This document shows, piece by piece, positions 25,901-34,488 of a DNA stretch of 64,000 bases. The notes beneath the pieces were generated by a model, which saw nothing but the letters and a program-made list of their open reading frames with translations, had not been told where the DNA came from and did not search any database. Positions within the stretch are counted from its first letter, which is position 1. Each line of letters begins with the position of its first letter. This DNA comes from Nostoc sp. 106C (GTDB lineage: Bacteria; Cyanobacteriota; Cyanobacteriia; Cyanobacteriales; Nostocaceae), in the NCBI RefSeq assembly GCF_002154725.1, contig NZ_MTAW01000145.1, positions 89,104 through 153,103 of the forward strand, in the 5' to 3' direction. Made by a program: the position numbers and the translations under genes.

Positions 25901-27075
25901 TTGGATTTATTTCTCAACTACAACGCCGCACACCTCTAGGATGGTTGCAATTAAGTAAGCAGAGGAGTCGGTTCCTCGTGGCGCTCTCTGGCGTAGCCTT
26001 TGCAGATTTGCTAATGTTCATGCAGCTAGGCTTTCAGTCAGCATTATATGACAGCGCCACCAGGCTGCATCAAGTATTACGTGCAGATGTAGTAATTATC
26101 AGTAACCAAGCCCGCAACCTCTCCTTTATGTCTTCCTTTCCTAGAAGACGACTGTACCAGGCTGCCGATGTACCTGGTGTAAAATCGGCAGAAGCCATGT
26201 ATACCAACAACGTTACGTGGAAAAATCCCCAAACCCACCGAGAGACGGGGATGCTAATTATTGGTTTCAATCCCGATCAGCCAGCTTTTAACTTACTAGA
26301 AGTTAACCGCCAATTGCCGACAATTAAACTGCCGGATACTGTTCTATTTGATGCTGCTTCCAGAGGAGATTACAAAGAAGCGATCGCTCAAGTTGCTCAA
26401 GGTAAACCTGTTACCACAGAAATAGATCGGCGGACGATTAGCATTAATGGCTTATTCACAGTCGGAGCATCTTTTGGTGCTGACGGTAGCTTGATTACCA
26501 GTGACCAGAACTTTTTGCAGCTATTTCCTAAACGACAAGCAGGTAGTGTCAGTATCGGTTTGATTCAGCTACAACCAGGTTACGAACCTAAGCAAGTAGC
26601 GAGTGCTTTAAAGTCTTATCTACCTAAAGATGATGTTAAAGTTCTCACCCACGAAGAATTCATTGCCTTTGAGAAAAACTACTGGCAAACAAATACTGCG
26701 ATCGGGTTTATCTTCACCTTAGGTGTATCGATGGGGTTTGTGGTGGGGGTGATCATCGTCTATCAAGTCCTTTCCACCGATGTCAATGCCCACATGAAAG
26801 AATACGCCACATTTAAAGCGATGGGGTATAACAATCTCTATTTGCTAGGTGTGGTGTTTGAGGAAGCTTTAATTTTGGCAATATTAGGGTTTATTCCGGG
26901 AATGACAGTATCTTTAGGGCTGTATGCCTTAACCCGTGGCGCTACAAATTTACCACTGTATATGACCTTGGCAAGAGCGATTCAAGTGCTGACGCTAACT
27001 TTTGTAATGTGTATGATTTCCGGCGCGATCGCAACTCGTAAAGTTCAATCTGCCGACCCTGCGGATATGTTTTAA
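25897..27075 (+). CDS. devC: ABC exporter permease, DevC family
   Basis: A 392-residue permease of the MacB/FtsX type, with one N-terminal membrane span (about 25-45), a large external domain (about 50-260) and three spans at the C-terminal end (about 265-290, 315-345 and 360-380). The start RRTPLGWLQLSKQRSRFLVALSGVAFADLLMF is the DevC hallmark (the key stretch is TPLGWLQL). The start codon overlaps the devB stop and its own stop TAA is directly followed by the devA ATG, so translation of all three genes is coupled. Confidence 0.88.
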   Translation: MIGFISQLQRRTPLGWLQLSKQRSRFLVALSGVAFADLLMFMQLGFQSALYDSATRLHQVLRADVVIISNQARNLSFMSSFPRRRLYQAADVPGVKSAEAMYTNNVTWKNPQTHRETGMLIIGFNPDQPAFNLLEVNRQLPTIKLPDTVLFDAASRGDYKEAIAQVAQGKPVTTEIDRRTISINGLFTVGASFGADGSLITSDQNFLQLFPKRQAGSVSIGLIQLQPGYEPKQVASALKSYLPKDDVKVLTHEEFIAFEKNYWQTNTAIGFIFTLGVSMGFVVGVIIVYQVLSTDVNAHMKEYATFKAMGYNNLYLLGVVFEEALILAILGFIPGMTVSLGLYALTRGATNLPLYMTLARAIQVLTLTFVMCMISGAIATRKVQSADPADMF

Positions 27076-27795
27076 ATGTCATTTGTAACTATTATGAATA
27101 ACAAACTAGTTATTTCCGTCCAAAATCTCGACCATTACTTTGGTCAAGGTCAACTTAAAAAGCAAGTTTTGTTTAATATCAACTTAGAAATTAACGCTGG
27201 CGAAATTATCATTATGACTGGGCCATCGGGTTCTGGTAAAACCACACTATTAACTTTGGTAGGCGGATTGCGTTCTGCTCAATCTGGTAGTTTGCAAATA
27301 TTAGGAAGAGAACTTTGCGGTGCGAATGCAGCACAACTAACCGAAGCACGGCGCAGTCACGGCTATATTTTCCAAGCGCATAACCTGCATGGTAGTTTAA
27401 CAGCACTTCAGAATGTGAGAATGGGCTTAGAACTGCACAAGGATATTTCACCACAGGAAATGAAAAAACGCTCAGCCGAAATGCTGGAGCAAGTAGGATT
27501 AGGAAATCGCCTCAATTATTATCCTGATGATTTATCAGGGGGACAAAAACAACGAGTTGCGATCGCTCGTGCTTTAGTCAGTCGTCCTAAAATTGTCCTA
27601 GCAGATGAACCGACTGCGGCGCTTGATAGCAAATCTGGTCGAGATGTAGTTAACTTGATGCAACAACTCGCTAAAGAGCAAGGTTGTACTATTCTCATGG
27701 TGACTCATGACAACCGGATTTTAGATATTGCCGATCGCATCGTTCATATGGAAGATGGGAAGTTAGCCAAGGATCTGGCTGTTGCCGCAGTTTGA
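27076..27795 (+). CDS. devA: ABC exporter ATP-binding protein, DevA family
   Basis: A 239-residue ATPase of the MacB/LolD branch. Walker A is GPSGSGKTTLLTL, the Q-loop region YIFQAHNLHGSLTA, the signature LSGGQKQRVAIARAL, Walker B IVLADEPTAALD, and the switch histidine VTHDNR. ATG at 27076 abuts the devC stop; ATG at 27094 would give MNNKLVISV and is possible. It closes the devBCA operon, which lies under the probable control of the divergent TetR gene. No outer membrane TolC/HgdD partner is in the window. Confidence 0.9.
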   Translation: MSFVTIMNNKLVISVQNLDHYFGQGQLKKQVLFNINLEINAGEIIIMTGPSGSGKTTLLTLVGGLRSAQSGSLQILGRELCGANAAQLTEARRSHGYIFQAHNLHGSLTALQNVRMGLELHKDISPQEMKKRSAEMLEQVGLGNRLNYYPDDLSGGQKQRVAIARALVSRPKIVLADEPTAALDSKSGRDVVNLMQQLAKEQGCTILMVTHDNRILDIADRIVHMEDGKLAKDLAVAAV

Positions 27796-27848
27796 ACTCA
27801 GTCTCTCTGCTACGATTGAATCTATCTAGCTTATGTTAGTAGTAAGTT

Positions 27849-28130
27849 ATGGAGCGAGTTACATTACCAGACGTTCTCACCCTTGAAGAAGCTTCAAAAT
27901 ACTTACGTTTACCTGTAGAAGCGGTAGTGAGCCAAGCTAGTCGCAAAATAGAGAAAGACTGGAGATTTTCAAAGGAAGCGATTGACAACTAGTTACGTTC
28001 TCAAAGCAGCCGTTTCATACTCCTTCAACAAGCAGGTGCCTTTGCGGATGATGATTCGCTTACAGAATTGAAAGCCACAATCTATCAGGCTAGGGGACGT
28101 TCTGAAGTTGATGAGAATTGCTATCGGTAA
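27849..28130 (+). pseudogene. Broken excisionase-type antitoxin gene
   Basis: ATG at 27849 opens a frame for MERVTLPDVLTLEEASKYLRL, the helix-turn-helix lead of excisionase-family antitoxins. An in-frame TAG at 27990-27992 stops it after 47 codons. The frame continues without break as LRSQSSRFILLQQAGAFAD and ends in TAA at 28128-28130, just as in intact members. TAG probably replaces a Trp codon (TGG), since intact relatives usually read Asp-Trp-Leu-Arg there. A few residues also seem missing before KIEKDWRF. The stop overlaps the following toxin remnant (TAATG), as in a working operon. Confidence 0.65.
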
Positions 28131-28290
28131 TGCACTTGCTTGATACTGATACCCTAACTCATCTCTATGCAGGAAAGGAAACCCAAATGTAGTTGAGCGA
28201 TTAAGGGCTGTAGAAGATCCAGAACCACTAAATGTACAGTGTTGGGAAGTAGGGTTGCCTATCACGGCGGACTATCGCATCTGTGGTTGA
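28130..28290 (+). pseudogene. Remnant of a PIN-domain toxin gene
   Basis: The frame starts MHLLDTDTLTHLYAGK, the first strand and catalytic Asp region of PIN-domain RNases. After about 16 codons a frameshift breaks it; the +1 frame then reads NPNVVERLRAVEDPE, which is the normal continuation. Beyond that, most of the domain is gone and only about 22 unrelated or tail-like codons lead to TGA at 28288-28290. The gene is therefore dead by frameshift plus deletion. Confidence 0.6.
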
Positions 28291-28398
28291 ACTTTCTTTA
28301 ATGAAAATGCCTGAGTCTCTTTATCAGCTAGATTCTAAGCTGTGCAAGATATAATTCCCTCTCACAAGGTGAAAATGAGCGAACGCACAGTAATATTT

Positions 28399-28425
28399 GT
28401 AGTGTGAGCAAGATGCTCCCACTAC
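28399..28425. repeat. Small hairpin related to the MITE core
   Basis: GTAGTG, TGAGCA, TGCTCC and CACTAC form a 27-base stem-loop. The outer GTAGTG/CACTAC ends match those of the MITE core at 22079-22122, so it looks like a reduced member of the same family. Confidence 0.55.
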
Positions 28426-28529
28426 TTATTTTTACTTGATGCCTTAGGTACGACCGAAAAGTTTTTTGTGAGAGGCGATCGCCAGAAAGCATCTAAGAGA
28501 TAAATTATTGAGACATTAGTACTTATTGT

Positions 28530-28800
28530 GATACTCGTGGGCGAGTCTTTGATACTCATGCGCGAGTCTTTAATACTCGTGGGCGAGTCTTTGATACTCG
28601 TGGACGAGTCTTTGATACTCGTGAATGAGTCTTTGATACTCGTGGACGAGTCTTTGATACTCGTGGGCTAGTCTTTAATACTCATGGGCGAGTCTTTAAT
28701 ACTCATGGGCGAGTCTTTGATACTCGTGAATGAGTCTTTGATACTCGTGAATGAGTCTTTGATACTTGTGAATGAGTCTTTGATACTCGTGAATGAATTC
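28530..28800. repeat. Tandem array of 21-bp palindromic units (12 full plus 1 partial)
   Basis: Units of 21 bases with consensus GATACTCGTGGGCGAGTCTTT follow head to tail from 28530; twelve are complete (to 28781) and a thirteenth is cut short. Each unit holds the dyad ACTCG-CGAGT, so every unit can form a hairpin. Variation is concentrated in the centre (GGGC, GGAC, GAAT) and at the first base. On the minus strand one frame reads as a heptad (R-L-I/A-H-E-Y-Q), but units beginning AATACT introduce stop codons, so it is not coding now. The surrounding 28291-29053 holds no gene. Confidence 0.9.
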
Positions 28801-29053
28801 CGAGTTAAGTGTCCTATGAAATTGTCGATGAGTCAGTAATCGGAGAGTTATCAATCGAACGGCACTTCAAGATTTTTAGTAAGATATTCGGTATTAAGTC
28901 TGTGGTTGATAGAACACAGTGCAAAAGCAAAACTCAAGATTTAATGCTGAATTGCAGTTTGGAACGGTCAAATTAGAAAATGTTTTTTGGCAAATAGTTT
29001 CTTCCTAAAGTGGAGGATGAAAAGGTAGTTCTTGAAGCTCAATTAAAAGCATT

Positions 29054-29674
29054 TTAAAACCATTGTCGCAAATTTTTATGTACCTCTGCCAAATACCACA
29101 TATAGTCATCAATTTTGTAATTATCAGCAGCTTTAACTATATATTTTTGAGCTAAATTTAGATTATTCTCTACTTCATAATATAATCCTAGATAAAGATG
29201 ACTATAAAAATTACCTTTTACTCCTTCAGATTTACCAATATTTAAAACATCATCTGGTGTGCAATTTCCTGCATATAAATCGTACACGCTTCGCATAATT
29301 CGCCGTGGGTCATTTTTCACAGTTAATAGGGAATTCCGAGCTTCTTCGACACCAGAAAAGCGAGCTATGCAGAGATATCGCCATAGTGTTTCTTCTAGAT
29401 CTTGGGCATTAACTGTCAAATCTATCTCGAACTGTTGAGCGCCCTCAGCAAATCTTTCTGCATAATAATAAGATAGTCCACGTTGCCATAAATATGGTTT
29501 GAGACGGGCATCTAGTTGTTCGGCTGTATCAAAATCTTGAATAGATTCATCAATTTTTCCAAGCTGAAAGTTAACCATACCGCGACGAATATAAGCATTG
29601 GGATTTTGTGGCTGATTGCAGATAGTTTCATTCCAACGCTGGAGTTGATTTTCTAAAGAATTAGCAAAAAGCAT
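29054..29674 (-). CDS. TPR-repeat protein
   Basis: A 206-residue cytoplasmic protein with no signal peptide. Two to three tetratricopeptide repeats are visible in the first half (NAYIRRGMVNFQLGKIDESI, then LWQRGLSYYYAERFAEGAQQF) and a further one near the C-terminus (YYEVENNLNLAQKYIVKAAD). TPR proteins act as binding scaffolds. It ends in the same orientation as the ACP phosphodiesterase-like gene 77 bases upstream, so they may be co-transcribed. Confidence 0.8.
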   Translation of the reverse strand: MLFANSLENQLQRWNETICNQPQNPNAYIRRGMVNFQLGKIDESIQDFDTAEQLDARLKPYLWQRGLSYYYAERFAEGAQQFEIDLTVNAQDLEETLWRYLCIARFSGVEEARNSLLTVKNDPRRIMRSVYDLYAGNCTPDDVLNIGKSEGVKGNFYSHLYLGLYYEVENNLNLAQKYIVKAADNYKIDDYMWYLAEVHKNLRQWF

Positions 29675-29750
29675 AAGTTTTATCAGCTGATGTGCATTTA
29701 ATCTGGATGATTTCAGTATTAAGGAGAAAACGTCAATCCTCAGAGGTCAA

Positions 29751-30344
29751 CTAAGCAAGACACCAATTCTGCACATGAGAAAATAATTGTGGAAAGAATT
29801 CTTGAAAATCATACTCCAAACTATCGTAGTGAGTGATGAGTTCATTGATAGCTGGAGTTAAAATAAAATTTCTGTTGCGTCGCCGCGATAATCGTCTTGA
29901 TATCCGTAAGAGACCATTTTCTACACCAGATACATTACGGTACGATCCCAACCAATCTTCAGCAGCTACGCGAGAAATTACCTCCCTGACTACCAGAGGT
30001 ATCTGGCCTGGATAGGCTCGAAATGATGCGTAAATCTCTGCTGTAAACTCATCAAGAGATATGTTGGAATATTCAGTCCAATTTTTTGCCAGAAAGTGAT
30101 CGTAAAAAACATCCACCAGTACCCCAGCAAATCGCCTATAGCTTGAGTCAATGCGCTGTTTACTTCGCTGCACAACTATGTGACTGTCTGTAAACCGATC
30201 AATTACTTGATGACACGCAATTCCACGCTGGAGATGAGAGTTTAATTCTTCACGAGCCGTTCCCTTGACAATGTCGGCCAGGAGATTACCTAAGCGATTC
30301 TCAACGTTTGGTTCAGACAATAACAAGTGGGCTAGCCAGTTCAT
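29751..30344 (-). CDS. Acyl carrier protein phosphodiesterase-like protein (DUF479/AcpH)
   Basis: A 197-residue protein of the ACP phosphodiesterase family, whose members remove the 4'-phosphopantetheine arm from acyl carrier protein; they are HD-like metal enzymes. Markers are MNWLAHLLLS, LGNLLADIVKG, the helix IACHQVIDRFTDSH, and FAGVLVDVFYDHFLAKNW with the conserved Asp and His pairs. Length matches the family. The real substrate in cyanobacteria has not been shown as far as I know, so the function is by family. Confidence 0.85.
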   Translation of the reverse strand: MNWLAHLLLSEPNVENRLGNLLADIVKGTAREELNSHLQRGIACHQVIDRFTDSHIVVQRSKQRIDSSYRRFAGVLVDVFYDHFLAKNWTEYSNISLDEFTAEIYASFRAYPGQIPLVVREVISRVAAEDWLGSYRNVSGVENGLLRISRRLSRRRNRNFILTPAINELITHYDSLEYDFQEFFPQLFSHVQNWCLA

Positions 30345-30591
30345 AATGATAATGCTTATACCTAACTACCTGGCACGCTTGCCTACAGCAGTACAACCAG
30401 ACTATTGTAATGAATCAGCACGACAGTAACAAAGTAGACACAATGTAAATTTAAAATAGTGAATTCTTGAAAGACATCGCTCATCTTCCTAAGCATAAAT
30501 TATTTGTCATATCCAGCCACCAGGTAGAAGCAACTACTAGCAAAATTCAGTACTGTGAACCTAGTTGCTTATAGATGAGGAATAAACGCCG

Positions 30592-31305
30592 GTGGTTCCA
30601 ATTAGAGATGATAATCCTACAGAAATCACGCCTTATGTAACTTTTGGGCTAATTGCTGTCAATGTCCTGGCCTTTCTTTATGAAGCTAATCTTCCCCCAC
30701 GAGCATTAGATGGGTTTTTACACCTGGCGGCGGTAGTTCCGCAAGAACTCACCTTAAGTTTTGCTGGTGTATCTTTACATCAACCTGTACCAGAGTGGGC
30801 AACTTTAATCACCTCACAATTTTTGCACGGTGGTTTACTGCACCTAGCTGGCAATATGTTGTTTCTCTGGATTTTTGGTAACAATGTGGAAGATAAGTTA
30901 GGGCATTTTAAGTATTTGCTTTTCTATCTATCTTGCGGCGTTTTGGCATCATTAAGCCAGTGGTACTTTGCCCAGAATTCTAACATTCCTTCTTTAGGAG
31001 CAAGTGGTGCGATCGCAGGTGTTATGGGAGCATACATTCTGCGCTTTCCCAAAGCTGAAATTTTGGGTGTAGTACCTTTAGGGTTTTTCTTTCCGACTTT
31101 CCGAGTCCCTGCATATTTCTTTCTAGGATTCTGGTTTCTTCAACAAGCTTTCTATGGTGTCGCTAGTCTTGAAACACCCACCAACATCGGTATGGAAAGT
31201 GGTGGTATCGCTTACTGGGCCCATGCAGGTGGTTTCTTGTTTGGTGCAATTCTCGGACCTCTGTTGGGTTTGTTTAGCGACAAGCCTCAACAAAAATATT
31301 TTTAA
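30592..31305 (+). CDS. Rhomboid family intramembrane serine protease (first copy)
   Basis: A 237-residue membrane protein with six or so spans. GTG at 30592 follows GAGG and gives MVPIRDDNPTEITPYVT, a standard cyanobacterial rhomboid start. The catalytic dyad is Ser138 in GASGAIAG and His211 in WAHAGG; the HGGLLHLAGNMLFLWIFG segment gives the oxyanion-side His and Asn. Rhomboids cut membrane proteins within or near their spans. A terminator and a second rhomboid gene follow. Confidence 0.92.
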   Translation: MVPIRDDNPTEITPYVTFGLIAVNVLAFLYEANLPPRALDGFLHLAAVVPQELTLSFAGVSLHQPVPEWATLITSQFLHGGLLHLAGNMLFLWIFGNNVEDKLGHFKYLLFYLSCGVLASLSQWYFAQNSNIPSLGASGAIAGVMGAYILRFPKAEILGVVPLGFFFPTFRVPAYFFLGFWFLQQAFYGVASLETPTNIGMESGGIAYWAHAGGFLFGAILGPLLGLFSDKPQQKYF

Positions 31306-31320
31306 TTTTAAAAGGGGACA

Positions 31321-31341
31321 GGGAATACCGTTCCCTTTTTT
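31321..31341 (+). terminator. Terminator between the two rhomboid genes
   Basis: GGGAA and TTCCC form a short stem around TACCG, followed by TTTTTT. The stem is only five pairs, extended by flanking A/T pairing with AAAAGGGGA, so read-through into the second rhomboid is possible. Confidence 0.6.
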
Positions 31342-31434
31342 GTTAAAGACAATGACAGGTAAAACTACCTGTACTTCGCAACTGCTAGCCACTCAAGCTA
31401 TATTGCAGTTAATCAATGATTAGGAAAAACACCT

Positions 31435-32112
31435 GTGTTTCCTCTCTACGACGAAAATCCAACGCGAATCACCCCGTATTTCACTTACGGGTTGATTGGG
31501 ATGAACATTTTAGTTTTTCTTCATGAAGTCACGCTGCGTGGTGCACGATTAGAGGAATTTTTTCAGCTATATGCATTAGTACCACGAGAGTTAACTACCA
31601 ACTTTGCTGGAGAGTGGACGACGCTAATTACATCGCAATTCTTGCACGGTGGTTGGTGGCATTTAATCTCAAATATGGTTTTTCTCTGGATTTTTGGTAA
31701 CAATATTGAAGACCGCTTAGGTCATCTCAAATATCTAATTTTTTATTTGACTTGCGGTGCTTTAGCTGCTTTGTGCCAGTGGTTTATTGGGATGAATTCT
31801 GCTATTCCTTCTTTGGGCGCAAGTGGTGCGATCGCAGGAGTTTTAGGTGCTTACATTATCCGCTTTCCCCACGCTAGAGTGATGACTTTAGTTTTTTTGG
31901 GATTTTTTGTTACCACTATTAGAGTGCCCGCCATGATACTAATCGGGCTGTTCATTATCCAGAATATAATTTCTGGTTTTGCTAGCTTGCAAGCCGCTGC
32001 CAACATGAGTGTAGAAACAGGCGGTGTTGCTTACTGGGCACACATCGGTGGCTTTGTTTTTGGGATAATTCTTGGCCCTTTGTTAGGGTTATTTAGTCGC
32101 GACGACTATTAG
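31435..32112 (+). CDS. Rhomboid family intramembrane serine protease (second copy)
   Basis: A 225-residue paralogue of the gene just upstream. GTG at 31435 begins MFPLYDENPTRITPYFT. The dyad is Ser130 in GASGAIAG and His203 in WAHIGG. HGGWWHLISNMVFLWIFG supplies the other active-site residues, so both copies should be active. Compared with the first copy, a loop of about eight residues before the HGG motif is missing. The duplication probably lets the two enzymes serve different substrates or conditions. Confidence 0.92.
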   Translation: MFPLYDENPTRITPYFTYGLIGMNILVFLHEVTLRGARLEEFFQLYALVPRELTTNFAGEWTTLITSQFLHGGWWHLISNMVFLWIFGNNIEDRLGHLKYLIFYLTCGALAALCQWFIGMNSAIPSLGASGAIAGVLGAYIIRFPHARVMTLVFLGFFVTTIRVPAMILIGLFIIQNIISGFASLQAAANMSVETGGVAYWAHIGGFVFGIILGPLLGLFSRDDY

Positions 32113-32115
32113 AGA

Positions 32116-32157
32116 AATTGGTTAGTAGTCTTGCTTTAGCGATACTACTAACCAATT
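32116..32157. terminator. Inverted repeat between convergent genes, probable bidirectional terminator
   Basis: AATTGGTTAGTAGT and ACTACTAACCAATT are perfect 14-base arms with a 14-base loop, starting four bases after the second rhomboid stop. It sits between convergent genes. No clear T-run follows either way, so termination is inferred from place and symmetry. Confidence 0.5.
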
Positions 32158-32235
32158 CAAAGTTTTCACTGGGATGAAGAAAATTTGCTATTGAAGAACA
32201 TCTTGCTAATTACCCTAACGGCAAAGCGCTATGAA

Positions 32236-34410
32236 TTAGCTGTTCTTAGCACCTACTGAAACTTCTGCTTCTGATTGTTCTTGAGGTGAAGAGGCTGGTG
32301 ATGGTTCAACTGATGCAGGCAAAGTCACGATGATATCGGCACCATTAATCACAGCCCCTAAAAGCCCCAGTTCAGATTCAACCAATTGATCGATCGCTTC
32401 ACCTAGCAAGTTTTCTTGGGTATAATTTGGTCGCGCCACAATGATCATAGCGTCACTGTAGGGTTGAATTAACAAAGGGTCATTAGATAAGCTGAGTGGG
32501 CTAGTATCCAAAATCACTAAATCATAACGCTCCCGAACATCTTCCATTAACCGTCGCATTTCGCTTGATTCAAGAATTGCAGCAGATTGTCGTAAAGGTC
32601 CAGGGCTAGGCAGAATGTATAAATTTTCTACATCAGGAACTAAGCGGATACATTCACTGAGGCTGGCGTAATAGCGCAAAGGTTCAATATTAGCATCTGG
32701 GTCAGGATTAACGTTTAAGGATGAACAACCAGAAGGCGATCGCAAATCTGTTTCAATAATTAAGGTTCTTTTCCCAGCACGGGCAGAAGCTATACCTAAG
32801 TTATAAGCGCTTGTAGTCTTACCTTCAGATCTACTAACACTAGTAATCAAAACTACTTTTAAATTTTTACCACCTATACGCCGCATATTACTGCGGAACT
32901 TCTCATAAAACTCTAAATAAGGAGAATCTGGGGAAACTATAACTGGTATGGCTTCTTGATCCAAATCATCAATTGGTATTAAAGGTATTTCTCCTAAGCG
33001 TGCAACTTCTCTTTGCTTGAGGCTTTCGCGGATATCCTCTCTGGTTTTGAAAGTACCTTCTAGTGAACCCAACAAGAAGATGACGCCACCACCGATAACC
33101 AATCCCATGAAACCACCAACAGCCAATGTCACAGACATACTCTTGGGTTTAACAGCATCGACAAGCACAGTTGGTAATCTAGCAATACTGAGACTAGTGA
33201 CAGTTTCTGCTTCTGCGGTTTTCGCATCGGCTAGCTTCGCTTGCATTTTGTCATAGATAGCTTTTTTCAGTGCCACTTCTTGTTCTAAACGCGATCGCTC
33301 TAATTGTTTGTTAGGTATTAAAGAATATACCTGCCGCAATCGTGCCTCTTCTCTAACTTGTTGAGCTAATTGTTGTTGTAGCGTCTCCCTTTGGGTTTGC
33401 AAAGCCACCATCTGGTTTGCCAATTCTTGTCGTGCTGGATCTAAATTACTTTGAGCACGAATATTAGAGACATTGCCAGTCAGAGGTGCTGCTGTACCGC
33501 CACCACCAACTACTTCAGCCGCGCGTTGTTGTAGTAATTCCTCAGCAGCTTCTTTCTGACGCTGCAACTGAATCATTGTTGGATGTTCAGGGCGCAGATC
33601 TTTCCGAAGCACAGCAATTTGTGATTCAATTTGATAAATTTGCGATCGCAAGCTGGCAAGAATCGGATCGGCACTCAAAGCTGAAGAAACATAAGCTTGG
33701 CTGACATTTAATCCTAACTTGTCCTGCAAACTGCGAATTTGAGCATTAATCCCAGAAATAGTCAGTTTAATTTGACGTTGCTGAGTTTGACTATTAGTAA
33801 CCGCAGTTAATAAACTACCATTCTCAGACGCTAATATTGCTGGTCGCTCTCTGCGATCGTATTGTTCTAGCTTCCTTTCTGCTGCTTGCAGTTCTAACTT
33901 AGTCTGTGGTAGACGTTCATTAATTTTTAGAATAATTGCTTTTAATCGCCCCGTATTAATTTCACTGCTGAGTTTGACCATTGCTTGCATCAATGCCTGC
34001 AATACTTCTACAGCTCGCTTAGAATCACTGTCTTTATATTTCAGCTCGATGATGGTGGAATCTAATTGTCCAGTCCGAGGATTTTTCTTAGGTATAGAAA
34101 TGGCGATACTTGCACCAATTTTTTTTGGCTTAACGTTGACTTTTGCTGACACAGCTTCGATCAGCTGATCTGATAGCAAAACTTGTTCATTTAATTCCTG
34201 CCCTTGTTGTTGGATTTCACTACCAGTTGCAGAGAATGAAACTGGCGGACGATTGTAAGTAAGCGCAGCATTTGCTATGTAGCTAGCTGGTGGATCGGGT
34301 TGTACAGCCACCACTACTGAACCAGCTACAACTAAGGCAAAACTGGCTAATCCAATCCATTTATATTTTTCAAAGGCAATAACATAGCGCTTAACAATTG
34401 GTGGGGTCAT
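32236..34410 (-). CDS. Polysaccharide chain-length/tyrosine autokinase (Wzc/GumC-like)
   Basis: A 724-residue inner membrane protein for polysaccharide polymerisation and export. The N-terminal Wzz-type domain begins after a first span (about 18-36); a long coiled-coil region fills about 150-400; a second span lies near 430-450. The C-terminal BY-kinase domain has Walker A SVSRSEGKTT, Walker A' LIIETDLRSP and Walker B LVILDTSP. The C-terminal tail (SSPQEQSEAEVSVGAKNS) has no tyrosine cluster, unlike classical Wzc, so phosphorylation at a tail is not expected. It lies just downstream of the Wza-like gene on the same strand. Confidence 0.88.
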   Translation of the reverse strand: MTPPIVKRYVIAFEKYKWIGLASFALVVAGSVVVAVQPDPPASYIANAALTYNRPPVSFSATGSEIQQQGQELNEQVLLSDQLIEAVSAKVNVKPKKIGASIAISIPKKNPRTGQLDSTIIELKYKDSDSKRAVEVLQALMQAMVKLSSEINTGRLKAIILKINERLPQTKLELQAAERKLEQYDRRERPAILASENGSLLTAVTNSQTQQRQIKLTISGINAQIRSLQDKLGLNVSQAYVSSALSADPILASLRSQIYQIESQIAVLRKDLRPEHPTMIQLQRQKEAAEELLQQRAAEVVGGGGTAAPLTGNVSNIRAQSNLDPARQELANQMVALQTQRETLQQQLAQQVREEARLRQVYSLIPNKQLERSRLEQEVALKKAIYDKMQAKLADAKTAEAETVTSLSIARLPTVLVDAVKPKSMSVTLAVGGFMGLVIGGGVIFLLGSLEGTFKTREDIRESLKQREVARLGEIPLIPIDDLDQEAIPVIVSPDSPYLEFYEKFRSNMRRIGGKNLKVVLITSVSRSEGKTTSAYNLGIASARAGKRTLIIETDLRSPSGCSSLNVNPDPDANIEPLRYYASLSECIRLVPDVENLYILPSPGPLRQSAAILESSEMRRLMEDVRERYDLVILDTSPLSLSNDPLLIQPYSDAMIIVARPNYTQENLLGEAIDQLVESELGLLGAVINGADIIVTLPASVEPSPASSPQEQSEAEVSVGAKNS

Positions 34411-34416
34411 AGCAAA

Positions 34417-34454
34417 TTAGTCATTAGTCATTAGTCATTGGTCATTAGTCATTT
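34417..34454. repeat. TTAGTCA heptamer repeat
   Basis: Five TTAGTCA or TTGGTCA units in a row between the Wza-like and Wzc-like genes. This is the short tandemly repeated repetitive (STRR) type known from filamentous cyanobacteria. Confidence 0.75.
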
Positions 34455-34488
34455 TTTACTCTTGCTCCCCATCTTCCCCATCTGGTAA

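Noticed and set aside
27990..27992. Amber codon read as a pyrrolysine or recoded site
   Set aside because: No PylS or tRNA support is known in cyanobacteria, the gene has other damage and its toxin is dead as well.
28530..28800. CRISPR array
   Set aside because: Units are 21 bp, directly abutting and without spacers; no cas gene is present.
28700..28800. Coding heptad repeat on the minus strand of the array
   Set aside because: Units that begin AATACT give TAA in this frame and no start with a ribosome binding site is seen, so it is not coding at present.
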